Shown piece after piece: positions 1-13,459 of a stretch of DNA of 64,000 bases (position 1 is the stretch's first letter; each line of letters opens with the position of its first letter). The DNA comes from Hymenolepis diminuta. Lineage: Eukaryota; Platyhelminthes; Cestoda; Cyclophyllidea; Hymenolepididae. The DNA is taken from positions 1,134,626 through 1,198,625 of the forward strand of contig CAADRB010000020.1 in assembly GCA_900708905.1 (NCBI GenBank), in the 5' to 3' direction. A program made the translations under genes and the position numbers. The notes under the pieces were generated by a model. The model was not told where the DNA came from. It was given only the letters and a program-made list of their open reading frames with translations, and did no database searches.

Positions 1-1140
1 ATTGATTTTATGATGTAAATGTATAGGCAGTCGTACCTTACGACTAAAGTCTTTGTAAATGCAAGAAATTAACTTATCTGCTATTTGCTGTCTATTTTCA
101 GTTTATAACAGGTATTATAACTAGGCTAATGCTTAATTTTGAAAACGTTTCATTGCAATACAATCTTTTTAAAGTATTACCGTGCTGTCAGTATAATAAA
201 TGGGTAGGAAGACGAATATAACATTTTGGTAATCCTGAATGAACTTCACTTGAATCAAATCGCCCTGCACTGGATTATCAATTATCCGTTCTCCACGGTC
301 AAGTTTGGAAATATAATCTAACAACTAGTACCGTTGGCCAACCAGGTAGTTAATCAATTTCTTTTTATCCAAATTCGTACAAATAAGTGTATTTCATTAA
401 TACAAAGAAACGCAATCATCGTGCGAGTTTTCTTCCCTCCTTGAGTAACTAAGAGAATCACAGAAACTGTTGCGATATAGCTTTACAAGATAAACAGAAC
501 GCAGGAAACTCTATTGATAAAATTCGCTAACTTGCCATGAATAATTTTCTTACTGTTCTTTCATGCATAATTCTTAAAATGAATTTCGATACCCCTGCAT
601 TAAGGTCGAACCACATGACCAATCACACATTCATAACTGCTTAACCTGTTGTAAATTCTTTTTATTGAATCCATTGATTGAGGTCAGATCTTCTGATTTC
701 TTCCTTCTAAGTAATTAAACTATAGGTTTAATTTATTGGAAACTGCGCACAAAAACCCAAATAACTTTGAACATGTCGAGTAAAAACCATGAGAAATAAC
801 TTCAGATGTTAGGAAAGGAGGCCTTACTAAGGGTTTACTTTGTCTGGAATCCATCTTGAAGCGTATTCATTTGAAATGCTTATAATAAAATTTTTTTCAT
901 GTTTTGCTCATGATCAACTGTTTCCTGTGGCTGAGTTATTATTTTTTGATGGATGGTAATTGTCGGAATCGTACGTGCATCGGCGGGTCTATTGAAATCT
1001 TTATGATAGCTTTCACAAATAGAATTCGCCTTGAGTAATCTGTGCTATGGTAAGTCTATAGATGCAAGTTCTATCTACATGCTTCCGATTGTAAAAAGAA
1101 TACAAATACACAGGAATAACATTAATAACCATGAAAGTAG

Positions 1141-1330
1141 GTCAAACGGTCAGCGAGGTCTGAATATATAGAATATAATCTCATCCATTAATCTGGGAGC
1201 CAAATAATGGAGATTGAATGTTGCAACATCACAAATATGGAAATATGGACAACTCATTTCTCATGAATTATGATGTTCTCACTTCATTATTCACTTATCG
1301 TTGATATCCTCCCCTTTTAAATACTTTATT
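1141..1330 (+). repeat. Dispersed repeat family R1, copy 1
   Basis: A segment of about 190 bp shares a diagnostic order of words with several other places in the window: a GGTC...TCTGAA block, then an ATAATCTCA block, then CTGGGAG(C/T)CAAAT, then ATATGGACAA, and finally a pyrimidine-rich end with CTTCATT. Other copies or partial copies lie near 17371, 20789, 24757, 29430, 31850 and 61131. No coding potential is evident, so a short non-autonomous element is the likely explanation. Confidence 0.6.
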
Positions 1331-2639
1331 GAACTCTTTCGTTATTTTTTTTTATTTAAATATTTTTCCATTATCAAAACATTTAAATGCATTTTTGCTG
1401 TGCCATGGGCAATACTAACACAGTGATATCGTTACTTAATCATTGCCTTACTTTTTACTCTTAGTGTCTTTATATCTAGAGCTTTCACAACAATTTTATC
1501 TCATTAGGTAACTAACCTTGACCAATGGAAGGTAAGATTGCATTCATTCGTATTTCGTATTATATTAACTTACGATTGTAAACAATTGCATTTAAGAATA
1601 CCCAACAAAAGGAGAAAGTGCGCCTTCACCCGAATAATCATATTTGATATACATGCCTAAGTATGCAATATTTGAAGGATGCAGATAAAGAAATCGAGGG
1701 GAATTTACATCATAGAGTTTGATATTTAGGTAAAATAGGTGAGATGAACAATAACGAAAGTTAGAAATGTACTTATGAAACGAGAAGCTGCTTTATTAGA
1801 ATTAAAAAAGAATGTGACCTTCTGACGAGTATTCAGGGCAGTCACCTCAAATTTTGTGGGGAATTTCGTCACGATACCTTCCAGGTGGATTGTGCTGTTG
1901 CCTGTAGAAATATTATATTATAAATTTAATTAAGCTTAAGTTAAATTTATACAAATAAAAATTTTCAATCCTAAATCAGCCTGAAAATTAAGAAGCCAGA
2001 ATAAATAGATAGCAAAAACATAGATACTTGTGAAACATATTTGTATTTTCGGATTTCGTTTTTCAAAATTACATTTATACAAAATCATCACTCAAAATAT
2101 CTTATTTAAAACAAAACTGCGCTTTTTCAATTAGTTTAAATGCAATATACAGAAGTCCTGAAAATTTTTTCATGCAGATAACTAAACATTGAAATATATG
2201 ATTTGATCATTCAGTCAAAATACCTGTATTATTTCAATGGTAAATATATCTATGATAATAAATTTTAATACCAATATTTCCTTGCATAATTAATTATGGT
2301 AATTACTACCATATAAAAAATATCTTAGGATATAATTTCAAATATATGGTTTAGTTGTTATCTACAAAATATATTAATGAAGCAGATTTACAGAGAAAGT
2401 TGTCTTACTCTTGAATAACTTTGAGTAATTGAAGTGACATTGGAAGGCTCTGAAATTTTAGCTGATTTATAGTGGGTATCCGAAAATCTGTTAAATTTTT
2501 CAATTATTTTTTCAACTTTTAGTAAAAAAAGTTCTAATTTCATACTGCTACTTAGTCTTAGCCGAAATAGATTCAGTAATTTGGATAACATTCCATTTCG
2601 TAAAAGCCCCCAGAACAGCAGGTAAGATGCTCATCTGCG

Positions 2640-3000
2640 AAGTTAGAAGGTACAAGTTAAGATAACCATCGGTTCACACCTAATAAGCGAAAGGACCAAC
2701 CCCACTGATTAAGCCTGGCTAACAATGGTGCGACAATAACATAAATGAATAGTGTGGAATATCAAGTTACAGATAATAAGATCAAAATCGAAACATGTAT
2801 ATGAAGCTTCCAAGCCTACTTTGGAAAGTAGAGAGACAGCCTCATGGACTATTCATCGGTGAGAAAGTCGAATCCAGCCAAATCCCATTACTAGACTGAC
2901 TTAACCAGTGCGGTTGACCATTTCACTCACTAGATGTACACTGATAGGCATCAAACCCGCACACATTAAGTGCCATGCCACCAGTGTATTACGGTGCATA
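2640..3000 (-). repeat. tRNA-related SINE-like repeat R2, copy 1
   Basis: Read on the minus strand, the segment has a head with GGTGGCATGGCACTTA and CGGGTTTGATGCC, which look like degenerate A-box and B-box words of a pol III promoter. It is followed by AACCGCACTGGTTAAGTCAGTC, a block also present at 7690-7880. The family is inferred from sharing between copies; no tRNA cloverleaf is intact. Confidence 0.5.
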
Positions 3001-6000
3001 TCCATTTTAAGAAAATAACCCGGTTAATATCAAAATAAGAATTTTCTAAGGAGATATAGCAACACTAATCCCAACAGAGTCACTTTTATAATTTGAATGA
3101 GATAAAATCTAATGATCTTAAAGGCTAACATAAACAACAACGTTTCCTCAATTAGAAGAATGTGATGATCGGAGTGGAAGAGGAGAAGAAAGTGAGACGA
3201 TTGTAAAACGAAGTGTTGGATCAGGCGTCTAAACTGCGTGAGTGAAAGTGGAATTACGTAAAGCGGCCTAATAAAGTATTTTTTAGAGGATGTCGGTTTT
3301 CGCGATCTTTATTGTGTAGGTCAATAAATGCGCAATATATAGGGAGATCGAGCTGTCCTATGTGCCGGTGCGCAGATATTACAGAGATCTGGTTGCGACG
3401 ATAGATGTCCTATTGACTTTTAACTACTTCAGTTTGGAATATTTGAGGAGGTAAGTTTGTTATCAAAAACGATTCCACAGAAATATCCACAAAACAGAAA
3501 TTAGTGCTTTGTTACAATAATGAATAGCAAAAATCGCAAAGAGTATAATTTACACAAACAAAAAACAAAGTTCACATTCGGGGATTAAAATTTCATGAAT
3601 TGTCTCCTAGATCACTAAACGAATTTTGTAAAAATATTAACTGCTTACTGACCGCATTTTTGTCAATAAGGGTCGGTCTTGTCTCTTCGCTTCCTTTCTT
3701 CTTTCAAAAGCCGAAATGATCATAAAATAACAGGTCTGAGATAACTCCTCCTTCAAAAATATTTATTTATTTTTCATCATTTACTTCTTAATCTGGTTTT
3801 TTTCATGCTTTAGAGAACTATGGAATTAATTTTGTTTTACATTTCATTCCATCTTATCATACAAATATGTTTTTAATAGAGACCTAAATGATGTGATATA
3901 CGACACTTTCGAGAACTCCAAATATGTGTTTGTTTAATTTGATCTTTGCAATAACTATGACTTACAAATTTGAAGTCAGATTTGTGTACCTATTGATGTC
4001 GTCAATAAACGGGAGATTTACTGATAAAATTTCCAAAAGGTTGACAACATAATCTTAAGATTTTTATACCGTGAATGATATCCGATCATTTTATACATTT
4101 CGGTGCCGCATTTCATTAGCTTATATAAATTTGTATGACCCATTTCAACTCTATTTAGACAGTCTGTAACATGAATCATTTGTGACCAGTTATGACATTC
4201 GAACCTCCCATTCTATATTGTAATGAAAAGCCCTCTCTGCGCATAACTTTTATTGTGATAACCTTTGGATTGCATATGAAAAGAAATAGCAGTCGACTAG
4301 ATAAGAATGCTTAGGCTATTTTAAAACCACTGACGCAATTTTTTCCTCTGTGTAAGTTAGATAAGGCGGAAATTCATATCGTTATTTATTAAAACAAATT
4401 AAAACAAGGAGGTTTCGTCTCCTTTACTTACGTAAACTCATTTTCCTGTGTTTAATAATATATTCCAATACTAACTTATTTAATCAGCTTTCTTAGCTAC
4501 TTCAGTTTACAGGAAAATTTTATTATATTTCAAATTATTAATAAATATTTTGAAAAAAATAATACAAATTAAAATTGCAATATTTTTTACATTTTTTGTG
4601 AGAATATAGACATAAGTTTAATATCAATTTGCAGTTCGATCAAAACTGCCTAGTAGAGTACATTTTTTATGTTCAAGAAGGAATTATAGCAAAACATGAT
4701 TTTGTTTACATTTTCATTTTCCACCTTTTGATCTTTAAGTGTAATTATTCGGATTACCTTTTAACCGTCTGCTAACACCTTTCAGCTAAAGTTGATTAAG
4801 GATAAAATGAAACGTGTATTCTGTGTAGGCTTTATTGGAGAGATTTGAAGTATATTTATAATACTTGTTTATCTAGTATATTATTCTCACATTTAAAGAA
4901 TATGAGCATTTAAAATGTATCTGTTAATATGAAGATTTATTCGTCATTATTTTAGTAAAAATTTAAATGACAAGGGCAAAAGTTGGGAGCAGGTATGAAA
5001 ATCAGATAGACACGATCACCAAATAACGAAAAAGAGTACACAAAGCCAGATTACAGATGTAAAGCCAGATTAATTAATGTAAAAGAAGTCTTTAGGTTTG
5101 GATTGAGGATCGTCTATTTTCTTTCCCAACTATACGAACTTATCTAGCAAAAAGATGAATATTGCTTTAAAAATATCTTCCTTAGGGGCAGAGATATGTA
5201 AGATTGGCGTTTGATGACCGATAGGCATAAATTGTGGCGTAATCAGAGTACAGCTTAATACGCTGTATATCTATTTGAGCGCTAACCGATTTTTACGTTT
5301 GACTATTACCCTAAGTAAAAGTTCTTTACAGAAAATGGGTTAGATAATTTTCTTAGGACAGAAGAAATCTTTAATATAAACATCTTTGAACTTATTAATC
5401 CTTTTGTCCAAAATAAGAAATATTTAGAGATTTAATTTTTGTTATTAAAATTTTGTGAATATGTTTACTCTCTGTGTTAAATGTTGCACAAGTTTTTTAA
5501 AGCAGACTTGCTTTCTTGTAGCATACAAAACAAATTTTTAGTAAAACAAAGAAAATTTAGTTAAAAAATACAAGGCATTTGTTGGAAAATTTACAGAGTA
5601 AAAATGAATCATAAGAAGAGCTGTAATTTCGAGCGAAGTAAAAATTAGAGATGAATTTCAAGGTCAACTTGTGTTAATAATGAAAAATTACTCTGAAAAT
5701 AGACTCAGAAATTTAATTTTATAATAGTTATTTAGTTACGTGTACACATTATATTAAATATATCTTCGTTAATTATTTTAAATATATTTTAAGACTTTGT
5801 AGTGTATTTATAAAATATATACAAGTAATTTATTACTAATTTTTAACTTTACTTTATCAATATCATAAACCCGTTCCCTTTTGAAATATGAAAAAAGACG
5901 GTCGAAATTCATCCTATTGCAAAATCTATCACTGCAGTGCTTGATCAACATTTCTGGAACCTGCAGCGCCAGACGACATGCAATTTTTGTTATTATTTAT

Positions 6001-7689
6001 TAAGTAGTTGACGGAATTTGTTATTTACAAAACACATGGAGCATGATATCTCACCTCCTGTTTTCGTAATACAGACGTAGTTGTATTTGCAATCCGAATC
6101 GATGAATATGCTAAAGATTCCAGGAACTGTTTTGTCTGCATAATCGTAAGCCGTTGCCGTTGGTGTCTTAAATAATAGAAAGAAATATTTTTCAAATATA
6201 TTTTCATTGCAGGAATTAACGTGTCATCAAAACCTCAATATAAGCGAAGAGAAAATTCAATAAACCGTAGTGATCAGTCCTTATTCCGTTTCAACTCGTT
6301 CACCTTGAGTAAATATCACATGTTACATTAAAAAGTTTGGCTATAGCAGCACTGATGGGTCAAGGTCACGTAAGCTACTCTATATCTAATATAAGATCAC
6401 TCTGCTTTGTTTTCCTCTGAAAGAAGAAATGAGTTGGAATTCCTAGATCAATCGTCATTCGAGCAAGAATTCATTGCATAAACTTTGTAACAAATAATAA
6501 CTATCTGACATTTTAAAAGTAAATTAGCCATTCAGTAAATACTGCATAACCCGAATCCAAAAAATCATATTAATTAAAACTCTCTGATTCCTTCAAATTA
6601 CTCTGAACAACTTTCCGACCCTCTTTCTTTTAACATTAACATTTAACCTCTTTCAGTTACTTTTCCACACTGAAAAATTGTAAATTTTTTCGCCCTATTT
6701 GAGATATAATATGTTTATAAACTCATGCATTGAAAAATTACCATTTGTTATGCATTTTGATCTTTATGGAATAGTTTTCATAAAATATTATCTCTCAGAA
6801 TCTAAAGCTTTCAAAATCTTAAAATTGGCTTAAACAACATCTTCCTCTAATAAAAATTAAAAAGACGACTAAATTAATAAAGATAATGCATTTTTTATTG
6901 TTTATTTTTATTAAATCACTTAGAGCCCACTAAAAGACAATTATTGAAAAAATATCACTTAGAAAGACAGTTGATGTGTAGATATCAGCATCACCGTTGT
7001 CTTTTAAATCTTCACCTAAGTGCTCTTTCAATTTGAAAGTAAAACAGTAACCTTAATTTGCTTAAAAGTATATCACAGATATAGAAGAAATGATAAATAT
7101 ATAATGGAAATTTATGTATCTTTGAAGGTTGATAAACTGTGACAATTTTTCAGGTCAATTTCATAAACATGTGCCTTGATTTTCCAGAACAAAAACGAGA
7201 CCGTCATGGGCTAAACGGTATTTTGGATTACAAGCAACATTTTTGGAAAGAATATATGAAGAGAAAATGTGAAATTGTTGAACAATCAATCTTATAATTA
7301 TTTACTAGCACCAAAGAATGAAATTCCAAAATCAGGAGCAAAACTTTTATTGATTCCTGTTCTTAACAAACTGCAGTTTTTTCAAAATTTTTCAAATATA
7401 TTTTTTTGAAATAAATTTATGATGATAGAAACCATACTTAATTCGGGAGAACTATTTTGATAAACTTCAGTAGACAGAGTATGACACATTGAGCTTTTAT
7501 GCATTTGCTAATAAATAAAACAGCATTGATTATTTTTCATATGACGGGTTTGAGGGGCTTAAAATGGGTCTGTCAAGCACCGTTATTCGGATACCTAAAG
7601 TTAGGTTTAAGAACCACCATTAAAGAATGCCAAAACGGAACACATATAACCATTAGACACGCCTGAATAATGAAAATTTATTGATTATA

Positions 7690-7880
7690 TAACTTCCAGT
7701 GCTCATCTCGGGTAGAGAGAACCCTCGCGAGAAGTTTGAATTTGTCCGCTCCTTCAGTCCCAGTCAGACTTAATCAGTGCGGTTAGCCGTTCCGCTAACT
7801 GAGTGGGATTCGAAAATTATCACACCCACGACCTCTAATTTCCCAGATCAGTACACTTATCGCTGTGCAGATGTCATACA
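7690..7880 (-). repeat. tRNA-related SINE-like repeat R2, copy 2
   Basis: On the minus strand the segment contains GGTCGTGGGTG and TTCGAATCCCAC, a good B-box-like word, followed by AACCGCACTGATTAAGTCTGAC, nearly the same as the matching block at 2640-3000. The A-box side is degenerate. This fits a tRNA-derived short interspersed element rather than a functional tRNA gene, since no folded acceptor stem with an anticodon arm is visible. Confidence 0.5.
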
Positions 7881-8280
7881 TGGATGCATTCAATGAAATA
7901 TTACCACCGTAATAAACCAGCATCCATGAGAATTTTCTGCTCATATCAACCAAATACATGATAAACTTGTGAGTCATAAATTTGACGAAAAAAAGATTTT
8001 ATGAACAACGCTGTCATAAATCATCTTAGCTAAGAGGTTGGCAATTAGACTAAATAAATTCCTTTAGATGTGTTTCAGGGAGGAAAAATTATTTTGATCC
8101 GAGAAAAAAAGTATTTTGATTATGTATTTCCACTTTATTTCCCTTATAACTTATATTACTTGCCTATTCGTATATTTCTGGATCATAATAAAAATTCCTT
8201 ATGCGCCCAAGTGAATTTTCGGCTTTCTCTCCACCTCTATCTGGAAACTGGGATATCGGACTTGTTGATCGTAAAAATTC

Positions 8281-9246
8281 AAAAATGACCTTCATTCCTG
8301 AGGAATTCAAATTTATGCTGATGGAACGGTAGGAGCAGGATAAATTAATTCTGAAGAAATAGGAGGAAAAATGTGAATTAATGCTAGGAAACAGCAAGAA
8401 ATTCTGATGCTGCTGCTAGAAAAGTTTTCAAAAATCATGAATAAGGACGTTTCCTCCCCCCAACAATCTACAGAATCCCTGGGCCAGCAAATCAGTAAAA
8501 TTCACTACGAAAGTGAAACAGATTGAACATTTACTAGCTGAATTGGCAAATTCGAGGATGTTTTCCAAAATGATCCTACACATATTCCGCAAGAAGATAA
8601 AGTCAGTCTATTGTTATGGAGTTAGGAACCGCTGAATATGAAAGGCTCAAAGGTTTCATCCATCTGAGCCTAATACCAGATTTTACCTCCGAAGAAATTA
8701 TCTTAACTCTCTCTGATTCGTTCGGTGAAAAGTCTTCCGAACTCTAAAATGCTTTAAGTGCCCCACTATCTCCAAAAAGCATGATGAAGGCTGAATAAAC
8801 TATGCTTATAGTGGGAGTACTGGTTCCGAATTGCCGATCTTCTGCCATCTATAAAGGTCATAACAAATGTCTAGTATCTTTGTGTGATCTTCGCAAACTT
8901 TGTCAATCTGATATCTGTTGTCGAGTTTTCAGAATGTTTGAAGAAAGTAATAAAATCACATTAGAGGCTCTTGATAATGAATGCAGGAAACTGGAAATCA
9001 GGTTTAAAAGTGGTATGATTCGGCAGTTATTTGGTCAACCGAAGAATTTCTAGTAAATATATGCTCCAGAATGTTTCCTCTCCCAGTAAACCTCCAACTG
9101 AGGGACGATTCCGCCCATATAAATTTAAGAAATGTAATTTGTGTATCGAACGAGAACATAATGAGAAAATATGCAAATCGAAATTAGGAGTCAGTAAGAA
9201 GAACGTTATCCTGAGGCCAAAATTAAAAGTTCCTCAGATGAGATAA
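8281..9246 (+). pseudogene. Decayed gag of an LTR retrotransposon (Ty3/Gypsy-like)
   Basis: Broken reading frames give pieces typical of retrotransposon gag. One piece near 8610-8740 has the words ELGTAEYERLKGFI and PDFTSEEIILTLSDSFGEKS. A second at 8802-9053 has KITLEALDNECRKLE, a common capsid C-terminal motif. A third at 9061-9246 has a zinc knuckle, CNLCIEREHNEKIC (C-x2-C-x4-H-x4-C). The pieces lie in different frames and are separated by stop codons, for example TGA at two places near 8520-8545 and a frameshift near 8620, so the copy is dead. I found no clear protease, reverse transcriptase or integrase downstream and no flanking LTR pair. The Ty3/Gypsy placement is inferred from the gag words only. 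Confidence 0.75.
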
Positions 9247-10527
9247 CCAAATCCGGCTAGAGAGGGGATATGAAGCGGAATGAGAATCTGCAGAAGAATG
9301 CGAAAAGAAGAAATCAGGATCCCAAACTGAATCCTGCTGTTGAAACAGAAGTGAAAGTGGACTATATTAAGCAAAGAGGAATAAAGATATTCCTTTGAAA
9401 CAAAAGCGGAAACAAAATGAAGTTCAAGGCGTCTAGAGCAAAAGCCCTGAACAAAGAAATATGTAAAGATGAAGTTTATCGAAATAGAGGAAGTGTCAGG
9501 GTGGAAATATTATTTAATGTATGAAAAATATTTGTATTATTGACCCGTTTGTATTAAAGGTCGTTTTGTGCGTAACTGAACTGTGTGTGCTCTCCCTCTT
9601 TCCTCTATCTGAAAAATTAGGATATTGGGCTTGGAGATTGTAGAACTAATAGTGCAAAAAGTCTTCCACTATTTGATTCCAGATTCCAGATTAAACATTT
9701 TTATCTACTTCACTTCCACCTTGTTATGGCCAAGTAGCTTAATATCAAGTGTGATGATTCCCAAATTTTATATTAAATGAATTGAAGTGACAAGACTGGT
9801 CATCATAATGAAAAAGTTGGTCAATAAGGATTACATATACTTTCGATAGTGATTTGTTCTTTTATCCAGATAACGAATTTTAATGATTATCTATATGTAC
9901 AACATATAAGACAAAACCATTTTGTACTCTCAATCTTGATTCAATTAATATATTGTTCGTTAATTTTAATATCTGAAACTAATAAGTAAAGTCATGATAT
10001 ATTTTGATTTAGGTAGCCCTTCAGAAGCTATTAGGAAAGAAAGCGGTCCTGATTATACGTATTCCAGAAAACATTCAGTTCTTAAATAATAAAGAAATTT
10101 TGTGTTTTAGTATATAAAACGATAAAATATAGCGCATTCATTCGTGTTGTAGTAAAAACCAAAAAATGCAATCCATCATAAAACCCTTTTGCATCTCCTT
10201 TTTGTTGATAGTAGTGTAGAATATTAAGTGCGAACAGTTTTTTTAGGGATTGTATGCGGAGTTAATTCTAACATGTGTCTAGGAGTCAGAGATAAGACGT
10301 TTTTCATCTTCAAATTCATTTTAATTGTCGAATATTGAATAGCATCACATTTTTAACCATTTAGTGATGACTATGCATTGGAAACAAAAACACATCTTAC
10401 CCTAGACCCTTAATGTTAAAGCCACAGATAGGGGATCGGATTGAATTTCCAAATATTATGGGGAACAATAAAATATAAGGAACTGGGAACTGGATTTGAG
10501 TTAGAATGGATCAGAATAGGAACTTAC
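9247..10527. other. Spacer after the gag remnant
   Basis: Lysine-rich broken frames continue to about 9500 and may be further retroelement debris. Beyond that I see AT-rich sequence with no supported gene. Confidence 0.4.
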
Positions 10528-13448
10528 CTGACCCAAGTAGTAAAAATTTGGTCTCATGTACCTTGAACTCGACGTTTCTCTTTGAGAGATTAAAGCCCTA
10601 TATATGTTGTGCCACATCCGGAAACAAAATCAAACAAGGGAACATTAATTATCCCGTCCAGACTAGATCATTAAACTTAAAACTCGCTGAATTTCAATGC
10701 TGTTACAATAGAGCACTTAAGGGCTAGCCAAGTATTGAAAACAACTGCAAAATGGTCTCTGATGGCAAACCCCCAATCGTCACTCAAAATAAAATGTCAT
10801 TCTTTTTACCTTTGTTTGGTTACTAAACCGCCTTTCGTGCACATGCCACACAGCAGGCTTCTCACACAGTCATGCATATTTAAGTTCTCGCAATCCCTAA
10901 AATGTCCAGTCTGAGATGCGAACTTTCTTCTGATATAAAACAAATTAAACGTAGTTTGTAAAGTGTCAAAACAAGTGAATGTTAATTTTCGATTATGAAA
11001 ATGAGAGTCAAGGTTCCTAGGCGTTCTGGAAACAACGCTCTAACCGGATTTAACTTTTCAAATGTTTGAAAGTTAAAAAACAAAGGGGCCTCATTCACAA
11101 CTCAAGGTCATAAGAAATCGTTATTTTTTATAAAATAAGTACAAACGTTTTAAATTTCTTCCTCTCTGATAAATGTAATATTATGAACTATCCAATTCAT
11201 ACGTTATATAAATGCTAAAGTTAAACTTTAAATAGCATATCATTATATGTAAATAATAAATTAAGAAACTTACCTTAGTTGGGAAAGGTAGAATAACTGG
11301 TGTAGGAGCATCAATTTTATAATCGCTGATTTTTAAGACAGCGGGTTCCGTAATGTTAAGACTCATCGAATTCATTATGTTGACTAAAAAAATAATTTGA
11401 TCTCATGGAATCCCTTTCTGTTGTTTCAAACAAACAAGTAAAAGGCATTGTGGTTCTATATTTCTGCAGCACAGATGTTTATAATTGTAAGAAATAGAAA
11501 TATTAAGGGAGAAATTAATCAGAAATAAATAGAAAAGCAATAAAAACTATCATCAAACCTTCTTCGGCAGCCGATTCATTCCTGACAAACAAGGTTGCCC
11601 TATTTAGTCCATCTGAAAAGACTATTCGCCTTATGTCCATTCCGCCGAATGTTCCCTCAATCGTGAATTCACTTGTCCCTATTGGATTTTAAAAAATAAT
11701 GACCTTAATATTTGGCCTTTGATTAAAAGTGTTTGCAACTTCAATAAGAACATATCTACCTTTCGACAGTGAAATAGGATCTTATAAAGCTTTATAAAAA
11801 TAAATGCAAGGTCCCATCTCAATTAGAAATTCAAATGCCACATAGAAAATAAATATAGTGGAGCTTTTATCTGGCCTTTGCATGATAATTTCACTTATTG
11901 AAAAAAATTATTAGCATGGCAACTCTGTTTAGTTATTTCTTACCTTCTCGTTTTACAAATGCTTAATGAATATTGAAAATCAGCGCGTATATTCGTTAAC
12001 CCTTTGAATTAAGCGTGATTAAGAATGTTATCTAACTTTTCCTGGCTTCCTATTTACCTTCTCAACTGAAAATTTGTGAATATTTTTAGTAATACAAAAG
12101 GTGAAATTAAATGAAGCTTTCCGCATCATTTTACTGAAAAGGACCTGTCTATTTTTCTCTCTACTTCTGCGGTAAGATTCGACAACTGAAAATTTTGGCA
12201 ATTCAGAAATGAATTACTTCGATCTAAAGGTGTTTTCAAGTAAAATACGTGGACAAGTTGGATTTTCAGAGTAAGAAGATGGGCGCTGGGAGAAATTCGG
12301 AATTATTTTATACTTAAATTGGCCTTGCATGAAGGTTATACAATTATTAAAGTCAAACATCTTACATGCTTGTTGAATTCGTGCCGAATAATAAATACCT
12401 TTCCTTTTGAAGCGTGCTTCAATAACGAGAAATATCATTTTATGTTTAAAATTTATTTAAATTATAATTGATACAGAAAATTCTAACTTTGCAACATTTT
12501 GAATCAAATAAAATACTAATTTAAATCAAATTTTTATCAGGAATTTTTATTTATATTGAATTGATCTAAATCCTTTCAAAAAATACTTCTCTCCGGTGCT
12601 GAATGTAAACATTCCACGTATTTTACAAATGGTCTTCAAATAACTTTTGATATTTTTCAACATTATTATGTAAATCAAAAATGATGATAGTAAAGTTGCA
12701 CTCAGAATAATTTTAGTTTACTTTTAAGAAATATTAAAATTTGTACCTTCACATACCCGTTTCTCTAGCACATATATCAGCCGAGGAATTGCATCGAGAA
12801 TACATTTCCGGAATAGTTTCCTAAAAATTATTTTAAAAAATGAAGCCGAATTTTATACATTAGCAGAGAATATTTTACTTATAAACATGACTTTTGTAAT
12901 GTATAAAAACGGATTATATACGTATATATGATATTAACCTAAAGAAAAATTTGAGTAAGTGAATAAAGCAGCAATAAAACTATACATTTCTGTAAAATTC
13001 TCCAAGGCTATTTTTAAAAATTGCTTGATTTAATTAACTCTCCATCCGCAAATATACCTTTTTCCAAAATCGTATTCACAATGAACTTACATCTATGGCA
13101 AAGCCGAGTGGATAAGTTATATTTACAAAATCGTCCTTTCCCATTTTAAATGAACAAATAGTATTTCGCGGATCCCGAGTATCACAAAAGGTGCTGCTGT
13201 ACATTCTTAAAATATTGAATTTTATTATTAGTAATTAGAAATAGTCAAGTGTTATTAAAGAAGAACATCTTACGAATAAAGACACATACATAGTTTTTGT
13301 CATTGAGCAATGAAGTAAATATAGGACATCTAATTAAAATTAAAAGAAATATAAAATTTCTTTTTATTACATAATACATATATTTCTATTTAATAATATA
13401 TGAAATACAATACTCACGAAGGAATATAATGAGAAACTGGGGAAACAT
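10528..13448 (-). CDS. Gene C: secreted or receptor-type protein, 5' part, multi-exon
   Basis: I do not recognise a named family. Minus-strand exons join in frame at 13418-13448, 13290-13329, 13091-13205, 12757-12820, 11559-11678 and 11274-11383. A possible extra 18-nt exon lies at 11944-11961 and a possible next exon at 10528-10567. The first exon gives MFPQFLIIFL and the second VLYLLHCS, together a good signal peptide, so the product probably enters the secretory route. Two cysteine pairs follow (STFCDTRDPRNTIC and YSRCNSSADIC), then a beta-rich stretch with FTIEGTFGGMDIRRIVFSDG and a Pro-rich end, PTPVILPFPTK. The third exon, with KMGKDDFVNITYPLGF, may correspond to KKDGSVHILMPFYF in kinase gene A. 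No kinase exon was found downstream, and the 3' end is unknown. Splice donors are mostly GTAAGT or GTATGT; introns of 84 and 88 nt occur near the start. Confidence 0.6.
11944..11961 (-). CDS. Candidate 18-nt micro-exon in gene C
   Basis: The segment is bounded by an AAG acceptor and a GTAAGA donor. It is 18 nt long and phase 1 at both ends, encoding FVKRE between split codons. It sits between gene C exons that are themselves phase 1, so it can be included or skipped without changing frame. Confidence 0.35.
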
Positions 13449-13459
13449 TTTGACTTGAA

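Larger units (their letters stand above)
1..8060. other. Gene-free AT-rich spacer
   Basis: I see no coding exon with convincing splice sites or family resemblance here. The few open stretches (2388-2591, 6025-6207 and 7795-7977, all minus) are short, low in complexity and lack recognisable motifs. The stretch holds copies of two dispersed repeats, annotated separately at 1141-1330, 2640-3000 and 7690-7880. I did not scan this interval for tiny exons as closely as 11-37 kb. Confidence 0.5.
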
